DNA of 53,798 bases from SIG565 sp045613385 (lineage in GTDB: Bacteria; Bacillota; Clostridia; Oscillospirales; Acutalibacteraceae). Below are positions 25,354 to 33,699 of this stretch, piece after piece; within the stretch, counting starts at the first letter, position 1, and each line of letters starts with the position of its first letter. The translations under genes and the position numbers were made by a program. The notes under the pieces are model-generated. The model did not search any database. It was not told the DNA's origin and saw only the letters and a list, made by a program, of their open reading frames with translations. Location: NCBI GenBank assembly GCA_045613385.1, contig JAZLAW010000005.1, positions 1-53,798 on the forward strand, in the 5' to 3' direction.

Positions 25354-25752
25354 ATGAATATTGCTTTGATTGCACACGACGCCAAGAAAGAACTTATGGT
25401 TCAGTTCTGTATTGCATATTGCGGAATTCTGAGCCGACACACTCTTCTTGCTACTGGTACTACAGGTAAATTAGTCTCTGAAGCTACAGGACTTAACATA
25501 ATTAAATTTTTAAGCGGTGAACAGGGTGGCTCACAACAGATTGCCTCTCGCATCGGTTGTGATGAAATCGACCTTTTGCTCGTTTTCCGTGACACCAATC
25601 CCAAACCGTATGAGCCCGATGATAATGTGCTGTTGCGACTTTGCGATGTTCATAATATCCCGGTTGCTACCAATATTGCCACAGCAGAAATGCTTATCCA
25701 CGGTCTTGAACGCGGCGACCTTGATTGGCGCGAAATTGTTAAGAATAAGTAA
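25354..25752 (+). CDS. Methylglyoxal synthase-like protein with altered active site
   Basis: A 132-residue MGS-fold protein. The ATG at 25354 has AAGGAG about 10 nt upstream; an in-frame ATG at 25315 lacks one. Aligned to E. coli MgsA, His19 (His8 in IALIAHDAKKELM), the phosphate loop ATGTTGKL, Asp91 (Asp80) and Asp101 (Asp89) are kept. The catalytic base Asp71 is Ser60 (GEQGGSQQI) and His98 is Tyr86 (PKPYEPDD). The protein is the right length and otherwise conserved, so it may bind a phosphosugar or phosphate but not make methylglyoxal efficiently. It is the first gene of a unit with hisS and aspS. Confidence 0.85.
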   Translation: MNIALIAHDAKKELMVQFCIAYCGILSRHTLLATGTTGKLVSEATGLNIIKFLSGEQGGSQQIASRIGCDEIDLLLVFRDTNPKPYEPDDNVLLRLCDVHNIPVATNIATAEMLIHGLERGDLDWREIVKNK

Positions 25753-25778
25753 ACTTTCTAAATAAACAGGAGTTATAA

Positions 25779-27083
25779 ATGGCAGAAATAATAAAAGCGG
25801 TCAAGGGCACAAATGACGTCCTTCCCGAAGATAGTTATAAATTACAATTTGTTGAACAAACTTTGCTTGATGTTGCATCTCTTTATGGTTACAGAGAAAT
25901 CCGTATCCCCGTTTTCGAACATACCGAAGTTTTCTCACGCGGTGTCGGGGACACAACCGATGTTGTGCAAAAGGAAATGTACACATTTCTCGATAAAGGG
26001 GAACGTTCTATTACACTCCGCCCGGAATTTACCGCGGGTGTTGTGCGTTCAAGCATTGAACACTCTTTGGTCAACGGCACTCTGCCGGTAAAGGCTTGTT
26101 ATGTGGGCGGTTGCTACCGCTACGAAAAACCGCAGGCCGGCAGACTCAGAGAATTCCATCAGTTTGGTATTGAGTGCCTGGGCACTTCTTCTCCCATAGC
26201 TGATGCAGAAGCAATTTGTCTTGCTCATCACGCGTTAAACGCGGTTGGTATAAGAAAAGTGTCTTTGGAAATCAACTCAATAGGCTGTCCCGTCTGCCGC
26301 GCGGAGTATCATAAGGCACTTAAAAATTACTTTAATGAAAAGAAAGATGAACTTTGTGGCACCTGTCTTGAAAGACTCGACCGCAACCCAATGCGTATAC
26401 TCGACTGTAAGTCGCCTGTCTGCAAGTCGATTGCGGCAGATGCGCCTGTTGTTCTCGACTTTTTGTGTGATGAATGTAAAGAGCATTTCGAAGCGGTAAA
26501 AGAGCATTTAACCTCCGCAGGTCTTTCATTCACAATTAATCCACAGATTGTACGCGGCCTTGATTATTATACAAAAACGGTTTTCGAATTTGTATCGGGA
26601 GACATTGGGGCCCAGTCAACCGTCTGTGGCGGCGGAAGATATGATGGTCTTATTGCCGAGCTGGGCGGACCGAGTGTTCAGTCGGTAGGCTTTGCTATGG
26701 GTATTGAGAGACTTATGATGGTAGCAGAAGCCGAAGGCGCCGAATTTCCTGAGAAGAGCACTGCAGATATATATTTTGCTACTATGGGCAACGCGGCAGC
26801 TCTTACAGCTACAAAACTTTGTGCAGAACTCCGTGCCGAAGGCTTCGAAGCTCTTTCCGATATAAACGGCAGGGGACTTAAAGCACAGATGAAATATGCC
26901 GATAAAATCGGCGCAAAATATACTGCCGTACTCGGAGAAAACGAACTCGAGAGCGGAAAATTCAAGGTTAAGAATATGCTAAGCGGTAGGGAAATCGAAG
27001 CAACGCTTAATAACTTCACCGAAGAATTTTACAACATTATGACCGAAGAAAGTTTTGAAAATTTAGAAAACTCTATTTTTTAA
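25779..27083 (+). CDS. hisS: Histidyl-tRNA synthetase
   Basis: A 434-residue class II synthetase. Visible motifs are motif 2 (RPEFTAGVVRS and CYRYEKPQAGRLREFHQFGIE), the histidine-specific loop GLDYYTKTVFEF, motif 3 (VGFAMGIERL), and a C-terminal anticodon-binding domain (about 335-425). CAGGAG precedes the ATG. It lies 26 bp after the MgsA-like gene and 26 bp before aspS, the common hisS-aspS pairing of Bacillota. Confidence 0.97.
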   Translation: MAEIIKAVKGTNDVLPEDSYKLQFVEQTLLDVASLYGYREIRIPVFEHTEVFSRGVGDTTDVVQKEMYTFLDKGERSITLRPEFTAGVVRSSIEHSLVNGTLPVKACYVGGCYRYEKPQAGRLREFHQFGIECLGTSSPIADAEAICLAHHALNAVGIRKVSLEINSIGCPVCRAEYHKALKNYFNEKKDELCGTCLERLDRNPMRILDCKSPVCKSIAADAPVVLDFLCDECKEHFEAVKEHLTSAGLSFTINPQIVRGLDYYTKTVFEFVSGDIGAQSTVCGGGRYDGLIAELGGPSVQSVGFAMGIERLMMVAEAEGAEFPEKSTADIYFATMGNAAALTATKLCAELRAEGFEALSDINGRGLKAQMKYADKIGAKYTAVLGENELESGKFKVKNMLSGREIEATLNNFTEEFYNIMTEESFENLENSIF

Positions 27084-27109
27084 AGCGGTTTTGAAAGGAA
27101 GTATACTTT

Positions 27110-28894
27110 ATGAAACTCGACCGTATGGACGGTATGAAACGTACCGATTACTGCGGAAATCTGCGTACTGCCGATATAGGACGTGAAGTTGTTGTTACTG
27201 GTTGGGTGCAACGTCAGCGTGATTTGGGTGCGCTTATATTCATTGACCTGCGCGACCGCACAGGTATTGTACAGTTGGCTTTTGATGATGCCACCGACAA
27301 AGAGATATTTGATAAAGCATTTAATATCAGAAGTGAATTTGTACTTATGGCAAAGGGTGTTGTACGCGCTCGTTCTTCTGTTAATCGTGATATACCTACG
27401 GGAGAAATTGAACTTCAGGTTGATTGCCTTAAAGTTCTCGGTCGCAGCGAAACCCCGCCTTTTGAAATTCTGGCAGATACGGGCGCTAAAGAAGATATCC
27501 GACTTAAATATCGCTATCTGGATTTAAGGCGCTCAAATCTTCAGAAAAATATTATGATGCGCCACAAAATAACCAAGGTTACGCGCGATTATTTCGATGA
27601 AAACGGATTTATTGAAATCGAAACACCTACCCTTATTAAATCTACCCCTGAAGGTGCCCGAGATTATCTTGTTCCGTCGCGCGTTTATCCCGGTAGCTTC
27701 TTTGCTCTTCCGCAGTCTCCGCAACTTTATAAACAGTTGCTTATGCTTTCGGGCTTTGACAGGTATATCCAACTTGCGCGTTGTTACCGCGATGAAGACT
27801 TACGCGCCGACCGCCAACCCGAATTTACACAGATTGACCTTGAGATGTCATTTGTAGAACCCGAAGATGTTTATGCTATTGCAGAAGGTTTTATAAAAAG
27901 ACTGTTTAAGGAAGTTCTTGATAAAGATATTACTACCCCTATACCGCGCCTTACCTATACAGAAGCTATGGAAAACTATGGCTCTGATAAACCCGATACC
28001 CGTTTTGATATGAAAATTGTCGATGTTTCGGGCGCAGTAGAAAACTGCGGTTTTGGCGTTTTTGCCGATACCGTTAAAAACGGCGGCACAGTACGTGCGA
28101 TTACCGCAAAGGCGGCGGCAGACACATATACACGTAAAGAAATCGATAAACTCACCGAAGATGCTAAGGGTATCGGCGCTAAAGGTCTTGCCTTTATACG
28201 TTGGGTTGATGAAACACCGACCTGTTCCTTCGCTAAGTTTATGACCGAAGAAGAAATGAACGAAATTATTCGTTTAACAGGTGCTGAGAAGGGCGACGTT
28301 GTTCTGTTCTGTGCCGACCGCAAGAAGACGGTTCTGTCGGTACTCGGTGCGCTCCGCCTTACCGTTGCTAAGCGCCTTGGTATAATCCCAGATACATTCA
28401 ATTTCCTTTGGATAACCGAATTCCCGTTCTTTGAATATAACGAAGAAACAGGTAACTGGGACGCTATGCACCACCCATTTACCTCACCGCTTGATGAATG
28501 TATCCAGTATCTTGATACCGCACCCGAAAAGGTTTTTGCTAAGGCCTACGACCTTGTGCTTAACGGTATTGAGCTTTCATCCGGCTCTATCCGTATTACC
28601 GACCCTGAGCTTCAGAATAAAATGTTTAAGGCGCTCGGTCTTACAGACGAAGAAGCCCATGCCAAATTTGGTTTCTTAACCGATGCTTTCCGCTTTGGCG
28701 CACCGCCACACGGTGGTATGGGTATCGGCCTTGACCGACTTGTTATGATTATGTGCGGTGCCGAAAACCTAAGAGATGTTATCGCGTTCCCGAAGGTTTC
28801 TACATCGGCCGAACTTATGTCGGGCGCACCCGGTAATGTTGATACCGCCCAGCTTAACGATTTAGCAATTTCTATTATTAAAGAAGAAGAGTAA
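27110..28894 (+). CDS. aspS: Aspartyl-tRNA synthetase (bacterial type)
   Basis: A 594-residue bacterial AspRS: an N-terminal OB-fold anticodon-binding domain (about 15-110, VVVTGWVQRQRDLGALIFIDL), the class II catalytic core, and the bacteria-specific GAD insertion (about 295-410). Motif 2 is seen in CYRDEDLRADRQPEFTQIDL and motif 3 in GIGLDRLVMIMCGAENLRDV. Whether it is discriminating or also charges tRNA-Asn cannot be decided here. It is followed 23 bp later by a small XRE regulator. Confidence 0.97.
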   Translation: MKLDRMDGMKRTDYCGNLRTADIGREVVVTGWVQRQRDLGALIFIDLRDRTGIVQLAFDDATDKEIFDKAFNIRSEFVLMAKGVVRARSSVNRDIPTGEIELQVDCLKVLGRSETPPFEILADTGAKEDIRLKYRYLDLRRSNLQKNIMMRHKITKVTRDYFDENGFIEIETPTLIKSTPEGARDYLVPSRVYPGSFFALPQSPQLYKQLLMLSGFDRYIQLARCYRDEDLRADRQPEFTQIDLEMSFVEPEDVYAIAEGFIKRLFKEVLDKDITTPIPRLTYTEAMENYGSDKPDTRFDMKIVDVSGAVENCGFGVFADTVKNGGTVRAITAKAAADTYTRKEIDKLTEDAKGIGAKGLAFIRWVDETPTCSFAKFMTEEEMNEIIRLTGAEKGDVVLFCADRKKTVLSVLGALRLTVAKRLGIIPDTFNFLWITEFPFFEYNEETGNWDAMHHPFTSPLDECIQYLDTAPEKVFAKAYDLVLNGIELSSGSIRITDPELQNKMFKALGLTDEEAHAKFGFLTDAFRFGAPPHGGMGIGLDRLVMIMCGAENLRDVIAFPKVSTSAELMSGAPGNVDTAQLNDLAISIIKEEE

Positions 28895-28917
28895 TAAATA
28901 AAAGGCCTATAAATTAT

Positions 28918-29157
28918 ATGTTTATCAATAAAGCACCTAACGGTTTAAATAATCTTTGCGGTAAAAATATAGCTCAGCTTCGTTTGAAGATGGGCGCATC
29001 TCAAAGAGAACTCACTGACAAATTACAATTAGTTGGAATTGATATAGACAAAAATGCCGTTCAGCGTATTGAATGTGGGAAACGTTTTGTTGCCGATATT
29101 GAAATTATTGCGTTTGCCAAAGTATTTAAAGTGACAGTTGAAGAACTTTTATCTTAA
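28918..29157 (+). CDS. Small XRE-family helix-turn-helix protein
   Basis: A 79-residue protein that is essentially one Cro/CI-type HTH domain (about 15-75): NIAQLRLKMGASQRELTDKL forms helices 1-2, and KNAVQRIECGKRFV the recognition helix. No ligand-binding or dimerisation domain is attached. It sits 23 bp after aspS and is followed by a terminator, so it is probably the last gene of the hisS-aspS unit. Its target is unknown. Confidence 0.85.
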   Translation: MFINKAPNGLNNLCGKNIAQLRLKMGASQRELTDKLQLVGIDIDKNAVQRIECGKRFVADIEIIAFAKVFKVTVEELLS

Positions 29158-29163
29158 TCTATT

Positions 29164-29200
29164 AAACGGACCGAGTTTTTGACTTGGTCCGTTTCTTTTT
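29164..29200 (+). terminator. Intrinsic terminator after the XRE gene
   Basis: Stem AAACGGACC/GGTCCGTTT with a 13-nt partly paired loop, followed by CTTTTT. Confidence 0.88.
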
Positions 29201-29210
29201 ATTAATATCA

Positions 29211-29239
29211 TTGAATTAAATGTTATTTTATGGTATACT
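29211..29239 (+). promoter_or_regulatory. Promoter of the small exporter/flippase pair
   Basis: -35 TTGAAT, 17-nt spacer ending in TGG (extended -10), -10 TATACT. Confidence 0.65.
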
Positions 29240-29271
29240 TTTATAGTATAGTACTTTTAAGGAGTTTTTAT

Positions 29272-29766
29272 ATGGATGCTATAATAAGTTGGTTTCAGGG
29301 TTTGCCCTTGCCCAGAGAAATAATTGCCTTTTTGGTTTCAATGCTGCCTATAGTTGAACTTCGCGGCGGTCTGCCGGTGGCATCAATTATGGGTATCGAA
29401 TATTGGAAGGCGCTTTTGATATGTCTTTTCGGTAACTTTTTTCCTATTCCGTTTATCCTGCTTTTAATTATACCGATTTTTAATTGGATGAAGGGCACAC
29501 GCCTTCTTAGCCCTGTTGTAAATAAATTGGAAGCAAAAACGCTTGATAAACGCGACAAGCTTGAAAAAGGCGAATTCTGGGGACTTATGATTTTTGTCGG
29601 CATTCCACTGCCGGGAACAGGCGCCTGGACCGGCGCACTTCTTGCGGCGCTTCTCGGTATCAAATTTAAAAAAGCCCTTTTGGCTATTATTTGCGGTCTA
29701 TTCATTGCCGCGGCAATAATGAGTTTTATTTCCTACGGTATACCATTTATAATTTCTTTATTTTAG
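29272..29766 (+). CDS. Small multidrug export-family membrane protein (COG2426-like)
   Basis: A 164-residue membrane protein with about four hydrophobic segments. The ATG at 29272 has AAGGAG at proper spacing. Typical family features are the early motif MLPIVELRGGLPVA and the second-half motif GIPLPGTGAWTGALLAAL, two related re-entrant-loop-like segments also seen in the wider SNARE-associated/DedA-like group. The family was named from weak evidence of drug export; its true substrate is unknown. It probably forms an operon with the flippase 12 bp downstream. Confidence 0.82.
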   Translation: MDAIISWFQGLPLPREIIAFLVSMLPIVELRGGLPVASIMGIEYWKALLICLFGNFFPIPFILLLIIPIFNWMKGTRLLSPVVNKLEAKTLDKRDKLEKGEFWGLMIFVGIPLPGTGAWTGALLAALLGIKFKKALLAIICGLFIAAAIMSFISYGIPFIISLF

Positions 29767-29778
29767 AAGGTAAAAGTA

Positions 29779-31173
29779 TTGAATAAGTATAAAAGTCTGG
29801 CTAAAAATACTGCTATTTTTGCCATAGGAACTTTCGGCTCGAAAATACTGTCGTTTATAATGGTTTTTTTCTACAGCCGAGCAATGTCGACTGCCGAATT
29901 CGGTCTGCTCGATATAATAATAAACAGTGCGAGTCTTGTAATACCTGTAGCCTTTTTAGGCATCACCAATGCCGTAATACGTTTTGGCCTTGATGATGAT
30001 TACAAGCAGTCCGATGTATTTACAACAGGTCTTTTATCGGTCGGTATAGGCTTCGGCTTTTTATTGTTGTTGTCTCCGCTTGTTATGATGATAGATGACC
30101 TGAAACAGTACATCGTGATTTTTTATCTGCATATACTTATGTCGGCGCTGCGTCACGTGTGCAGTTTCTTTGTCCGTTCGGATAACAAACCCAAACTATA
30201 TGCTGCAGATGGTATTTTTTCGACATTTATGACCTGTCTGCTCACAATCATTTTTTTAATACCGCTTAAAATGGGTATTGTGGGTTATATGTTGGCCATT
30301 ATTATCGCCGACTTATTATCGGTTGTGTTCCTTATTTTGGGCAGTCGGGCTTATAAAAACATAAATTTTAAAACACTCAACTTCAAAATAAGCCGACAGA
30401 TGATTTCCTTTTCTCTGCCGCTTATGCCAACTTCACTTCTCTGGTGGGTTGTCAACGTATCTGACAGATACTTTGTAAAATATATGATAGGTGATTCTGC
30501 CAACGGTCTTTATGCCGCGGCTTATAAGATACCTACAATTCTTACCCTGGCTTCTGCCATATTTCTTGATGCCTGGCAGATTTCGGCGGTAAGTGAGAAT
30601 AAAAGCCACGAGAGAAACGAATTCTATTCAGATATTTTCAAATCATTCCAAGGTGCGATTTTTGTTGTCGGTTCGGTACTTATCTTTTCTTCAAAACTTG
30701 TCACAAAAATCTTACTGGCCGAAAGCTATTATGACTCGTGGCAATATATACCCGTTCTTATCTTTGCCACCGCTTTTTCCTGTTTTGTTGTGTTTATGGG
30801 AAACATTTATTTGGCCGCCAAAAGAAATATTGCAACACTTGTAACAACGGTTGCAGGTGCGGTTATAAACCTTATACTCAACGGCATTTTAATTTTATTC
30901 TTCGGCGCACAGGGTGCGGCAATCGCTACTTGCATCAGTTATTTTGTTGTTTATGCGGCACGGGCTATTCATATTAAGCGAAAAGAAAAGGATATTGATT
31001 TTTCTTCAGGATACGTGCTTATAAACTCTGTTATTATGATTTTTCAAACCGCTTTAATGTTGATTGAGCCGCCTTTATGGTGGTTATGGCAAACCGTTTG
31101 CCTTATTGCGACAGTTCTTGTAAACTACAAAATGCTTATAAAACTCCTACAAAAAATCTTAAAAAAGGACTAA
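29779..31173 (+). CDS. Polysaccharide/lipid flippase of the MOP superfamily
   Basis: A 464-residue protein with 12-14 predicted transmembrane helices, beginning NTAIFAIGTFGSKILSFIMV, the usual start of Wzx/MurJ-like flippases of the polysaccharide synthesis family. It starts with TTG, preceded by GAAGG at 8-nt spacing; no in-frame ATG follows nearby. Such proteins flip undecaprenyl-linked saccharides across the membrane. No glycosyltransferases lie beside it, so the substrate is unclear. A terminator follows. Confidence 0.85.
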   Translation: MNKYKSLAKNTAIFAIGTFGSKILSFIMVFFYSRAMSTAEFGLLDIIINSASLVIPVAFLGITNAVIRFGLDDDYKQSDVFTTGLLSVGIGFGFLLLLSPLVMMIDDLKQYIVIFYLHILMSALRHVCSFFVRSDNKPKLYAADGIFSTFMTCLLTIIFLIPLKMGIVGYMLAIIIADLLSVVFLILGSRAYKNINFKTLNFKISRQMISFSLPLMPTSLLWWVVNVSDRYFVKYMIGDSANGLYAAAYKIPTILTLASAIFLDAWQISAVSENKSHERNEFYSDIFKSFQGAIFVVGSVLIFSSKLVTKILLAESYYDSWQYIPVLIFATAFSCFVVFMGNIYLAAKRNIATLVTTVAGAVINLILNGILILFFGAQGAAIATCISYFVVYAARAIHIKRKEKDIDFSSGYVLINSVIMIFQTALMLIEPPLWWLWQTVCLIATVLVNYKMLIKLLQKILKKD

Positions 31174-31179
31174 AAAGTA

Positions 31180-31208
31180 AAGCACCGACGCAAATTCGGT
31201 GCTTTTTT
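31180..31208 (+). terminator. Intrinsic terminator after the flippase gene
   Basis: A 9-bp stem AAGCACCGA/TCGGTGCTT with a 7-nt loop and a T-run. Confidence 0.92.
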
Positions 31209-31275
31209 GTGCATTTTTACCAAATTCGACAATGAAAAAATAGTTGACGTATTTTAATTTTCACAAAACAATCTA

Positions 31276-31304
31276 TTGAAAACAGTCTAAAACAGTGGTA
31301 AAAT
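31276..31304 (+). promoter_or_regulatory. Promoter of the glycogen operon
   Basis: -35 TTGAAA, 17-nt spacer ending in TGG (extended -10), -10 TAAAAT. The remaining sequence between 31209 and 31365 is AT-rich and shows no other clear signal. Confidence 0.65.
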
Positions 31305-31365
31305 ATAATATATATTAATATACTTATTAATTATGTGTAGTATAGACTTAAGGGAGATGGAAATT

Positions 31366-32583
31366 TTGAAAAAAGTGGAATGTGTAGCAATGCTCCTGGC
31401 AGGCGGACAGGGTAGCCGTTTGGGTGTTTTAACCCAAAAAATAGCAAAACCTGCTGTACCTTACGGCGGAAAATACCGTATTATCGATTTTCCCCTTTCG
31501 AACTGCATAAATTCGGGCATTGATACTGTCGGTGTTCTTACACAGTACCAACCGCTTGAACTCAATGACTATATCGGTTCGGGAAAACCCTGGGACCTTG
31601 ACCGACTTGGCCGCGGCGTTCACGTTTTGCCACCATATCAGAAAAGCAAGGGCGGTGACTGGTATAAAGGCACTGCCAATGCCATTTTCCAGAATATGAA
31701 CTTTATAGAGCGTTATAATCCCGAGTATGTGCTTATTCTCTCGGGCGACCATATTTATAAAATGGACTACTCGGTGATGATTGAGCAACATCGCAAGACC
31801 GATGCCGCCGCCACTATCGCCGTACTTAACGTAAGTATCGATGAAGCATCTCGTTTTGGTATTATGAACGCCAACGAAGACGGCACAATTTATGAATTCG
31901 AAGAAAAACCAAAGGTGCCGAAAAGCACTCTTGCTTCTATGGGCATCTATGTTTTCAAATGGGAAAAGCTCAGAGAGTATCTGACGCGCGACGAAGAAAA
32001 TCCCAATTCTTCAAATGACTTCGGTAAAGATATTATCCCTGCTATGCTTAACAACGATGAAAAACTTATGGTTTACCGTTTTGATGATTATTGGAAAGAC
32101 GTCGGCACCGTTGAATCTCTTTGGGATGCAAACCTTGACTTGCTCAACCCAAAGATAAATCTTAATCTTTCTGACCGCAAATGGAAAATATATTCACGCA
32201 CACAGTGTTTGCCGCCGCAGTATATTTCTGATACTGCCCACGTTGAAAACTCTCTTGTTTCGGACGGTTGTAATATATACGGAAATATCGATTATTCGGT
32301 ACTTTTCGAAAATGTTACTGTGGAAGACGGTGCTACGGTTGATTACTCACTTATAATGCCGGGTGCTGTAATCAAAACAGGTGCTAAAGTACGCTACGCA
32401 ATAATAGCCGAAAATGCGGTAATTGAAGAAAATGCCGAAATTGGTATGAGTCCCGAGTCACTTTCAGACAGTGATGACTGGGGTATTACGGTTGTCGGCG
32501 ATAATCTGACAGTTGGCAAAGATGCCAAAATCGGCGCAAATAAAATGATTACAGAAAACATAAAAGGCGGTGAGCAGGTATGA
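31366..32583 (+). CDS. glgC: Glucose-1-phosphate adenylyltransferase, catalytic subunit
   Basis: 405 residues making ADP-glucose from ATP and glucose-1-phosphate, the committed step of glycogen synthesis. The start is taken as TTG at 31366 because AAGGGAG lies 9 nt upstream; the ATG at 31333 has none. The nucleotidyltransferase signature AMLLAGGQGSRLGVLTQ and the Lys-containing KPAVPYGGKYRIIDF are intact, as is LSGDHIYKMDY (catalytic Asp). A C-terminal left-handed beta-helix of hexapeptide repeats covers about 290-405. It overlaps glgD by 4 bp. Confidence 0.95.
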   Translation: MKKVECVAMLLAGGQGSRLGVLTQKIAKPAVPYGGKYRIIDFPLSNCINSGIDTVGVLTQYQPLELNDYIGSGKPWDLDRLGRGVHVLPPYQKSKGGDWYKGTANAIFQNMNFIERYNPEYVLILSGDHIYKMDYSVMIEQHRKTDAAATIAVLNVSIDEASRFGIMNANEDGTIYEFEEKPKVPKSTLASMGIYVFKWEKLREYLTRDEENPNSSNDFGKDIIPAMLNNDEKLMVYRFDDYWKDVGTVESLWDANLDLLNPKINLNLSDRKWKIYSRTQCLPPQYISDTAHVENSLVSDGCNIYGNIDYSVLFENVTVEDGATVDYSLIMPGAVIKTGAKVRYAIIAENAVIEENAEIGMSPESLSDSDDWGITVVGDNLTVGKDAKIGANKMITENIKGGEQV

Positions 32584-33698
32584 TGACAAACAGTTCTTTA
32601 GGCATAATTTTTGCCAATGTACACGATGAATTAATGGATGAAATGACCGCAAAACGTTCAATGGCTTCTATTCCTTTTGGCGGAAGATACCGACTTATCG
32701 ACTTTTCACTCTCAAATCTTGTAAATGCAGGTATATCAAAGGTCGGTATCATTACAAAAAAGAATTATCAATCCCTTATGGACCATTTGGGCTCAGGTAA
32801 ATCCTGGGACCTTGACCGTAAAAACGGCGGTATATTTATTCTGCCGCCATACAGCAGTTCACGTATGAATATTTTCCGTGGCCACGTTGATGCCTTAGCC
32901 GGTATTATGACCTTTTTAGAACGCAGTGATGAAGAATATGTTGTTATGTGCGACAGCGATGTTGTAAGCAACGTTGATATTGAAGATATTATCCGCTGCC
33001 ACAAAGAAAAAGGTGCCGATGTGACCGTTGCATATAAAAGCGGTAAACTGCCCGAAAGCGCAACCGATATAATGGCAATTTCGACCGATAAAGACGGCTT
33101 TGTGACAGAGATTAAATCTTCGGGATTTAAAAATGATAGTGCCGACTTTAGCATTGATATTTTTGTGCTCCGCCGCGAAGTGCTTATTGATTGGATTAAA
33201 TCTGCCGCTTTAAAGAGTTCTGTTAGTTTAACCCGAGATATATTCATCCCGAAACTCGGTTCAATTAAAATGTATGCCTATAAGGTTAGCGGCTTTGCTG
33301 AGATTATCGACAGTCCTGATGAATATGTGCGTGTCAGCAAAAAACTGCTCGACGGTGGAGTGCGTAAAGAACTGTTCAATCCCGACCGACCGGTATACAC
33401 CAAAACCCGTGATGATATGCCAACCAGATATGCCATAGGTGCAGTTGCCGAAAATTCACTCATCGGTAACGGTTGTATAATAAACGGCACTGTCAAAAAC
33501 AGTATAATTTTCCGCGGTGTTACGGTAGAAAAGGATGCCGTAGTTGAAAACTGTATACTTATGCAAGGCACAATCATAGGCTCAGGTGCTACCGTTAAAA
33601 ACGTTGTGACCGATAAAGCCGCTAAGATTAACGGCGGAGTAAATATTGCAGGAACAAAGGAAAGATACATTTTTATAGGTAAAGGAAAAGAGATATAA
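32580..33698 (+). CDS. glgD: GlgD, regulatory paralogue of glucose-1-phosphate adenylyltransferase
   Basis: A 372-residue paralogue of GlgC. The N-terminal GGQGSRL triphosphate loop is missing (it reads GIIFANVHDELMDEM), while the substrate-side segment IPFGGRYRLIDFSLSNLVNAGI and the C-terminal beta-helix remain. In Bacillota, GlgD pairs with GlgC as a non-catalytic or weakly active regulatory subunit. The ATGATG start overlaps the glgC stop, so translation is coupled and equimolar production is likely; the second ATG (32583) is also possible. Confidence 0.94.
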   Translation: MMTNSSLGIIFANVHDELMDEMTAKRSMASIPFGGRYRLIDFSLSNLVNAGISKVGIITKKNYQSLMDHLGSGKSWDLDRKNGGIFILPPYSSSRMNIFRGHVDALAGIMTFLERSDEEYVVMCDSDVVSNVDIEDIIRCHKEKGADVTVAYKSGKLPESATDIMAISTDKDGFVTEIKSSGFKNDSADFSIDIFVLRREVLIDWIKSAALKSSVSLTRDIFIPKLGSIKMYAYKVSGFAEIIDSPDEYVRVSKKLLDGGVRKELFNPDRPVYTKTRDDMPTRYAIGAVAENSLIGNGCIINGTVKNSIIFRGVTVEKDAVVENCILMQGTIIGSGATVKNVVTDKAAKINGGVNIAGTKERYIFIGKGKEI

Positions 33699-33699
33699 T

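Noticed and set aside
24373..25440. 355-residue minus-strand ORF
   Set aside because: Antisense shadow of mrdA, with cysteine-rich, low-complexity translation and no ribosome binding site.
31209..31365. Riboswitch upstream of glgC
   Set aside because: The stretch is AT-rich with one promoter; no consistent stem-loop or terminator/antiterminator pair was seen.
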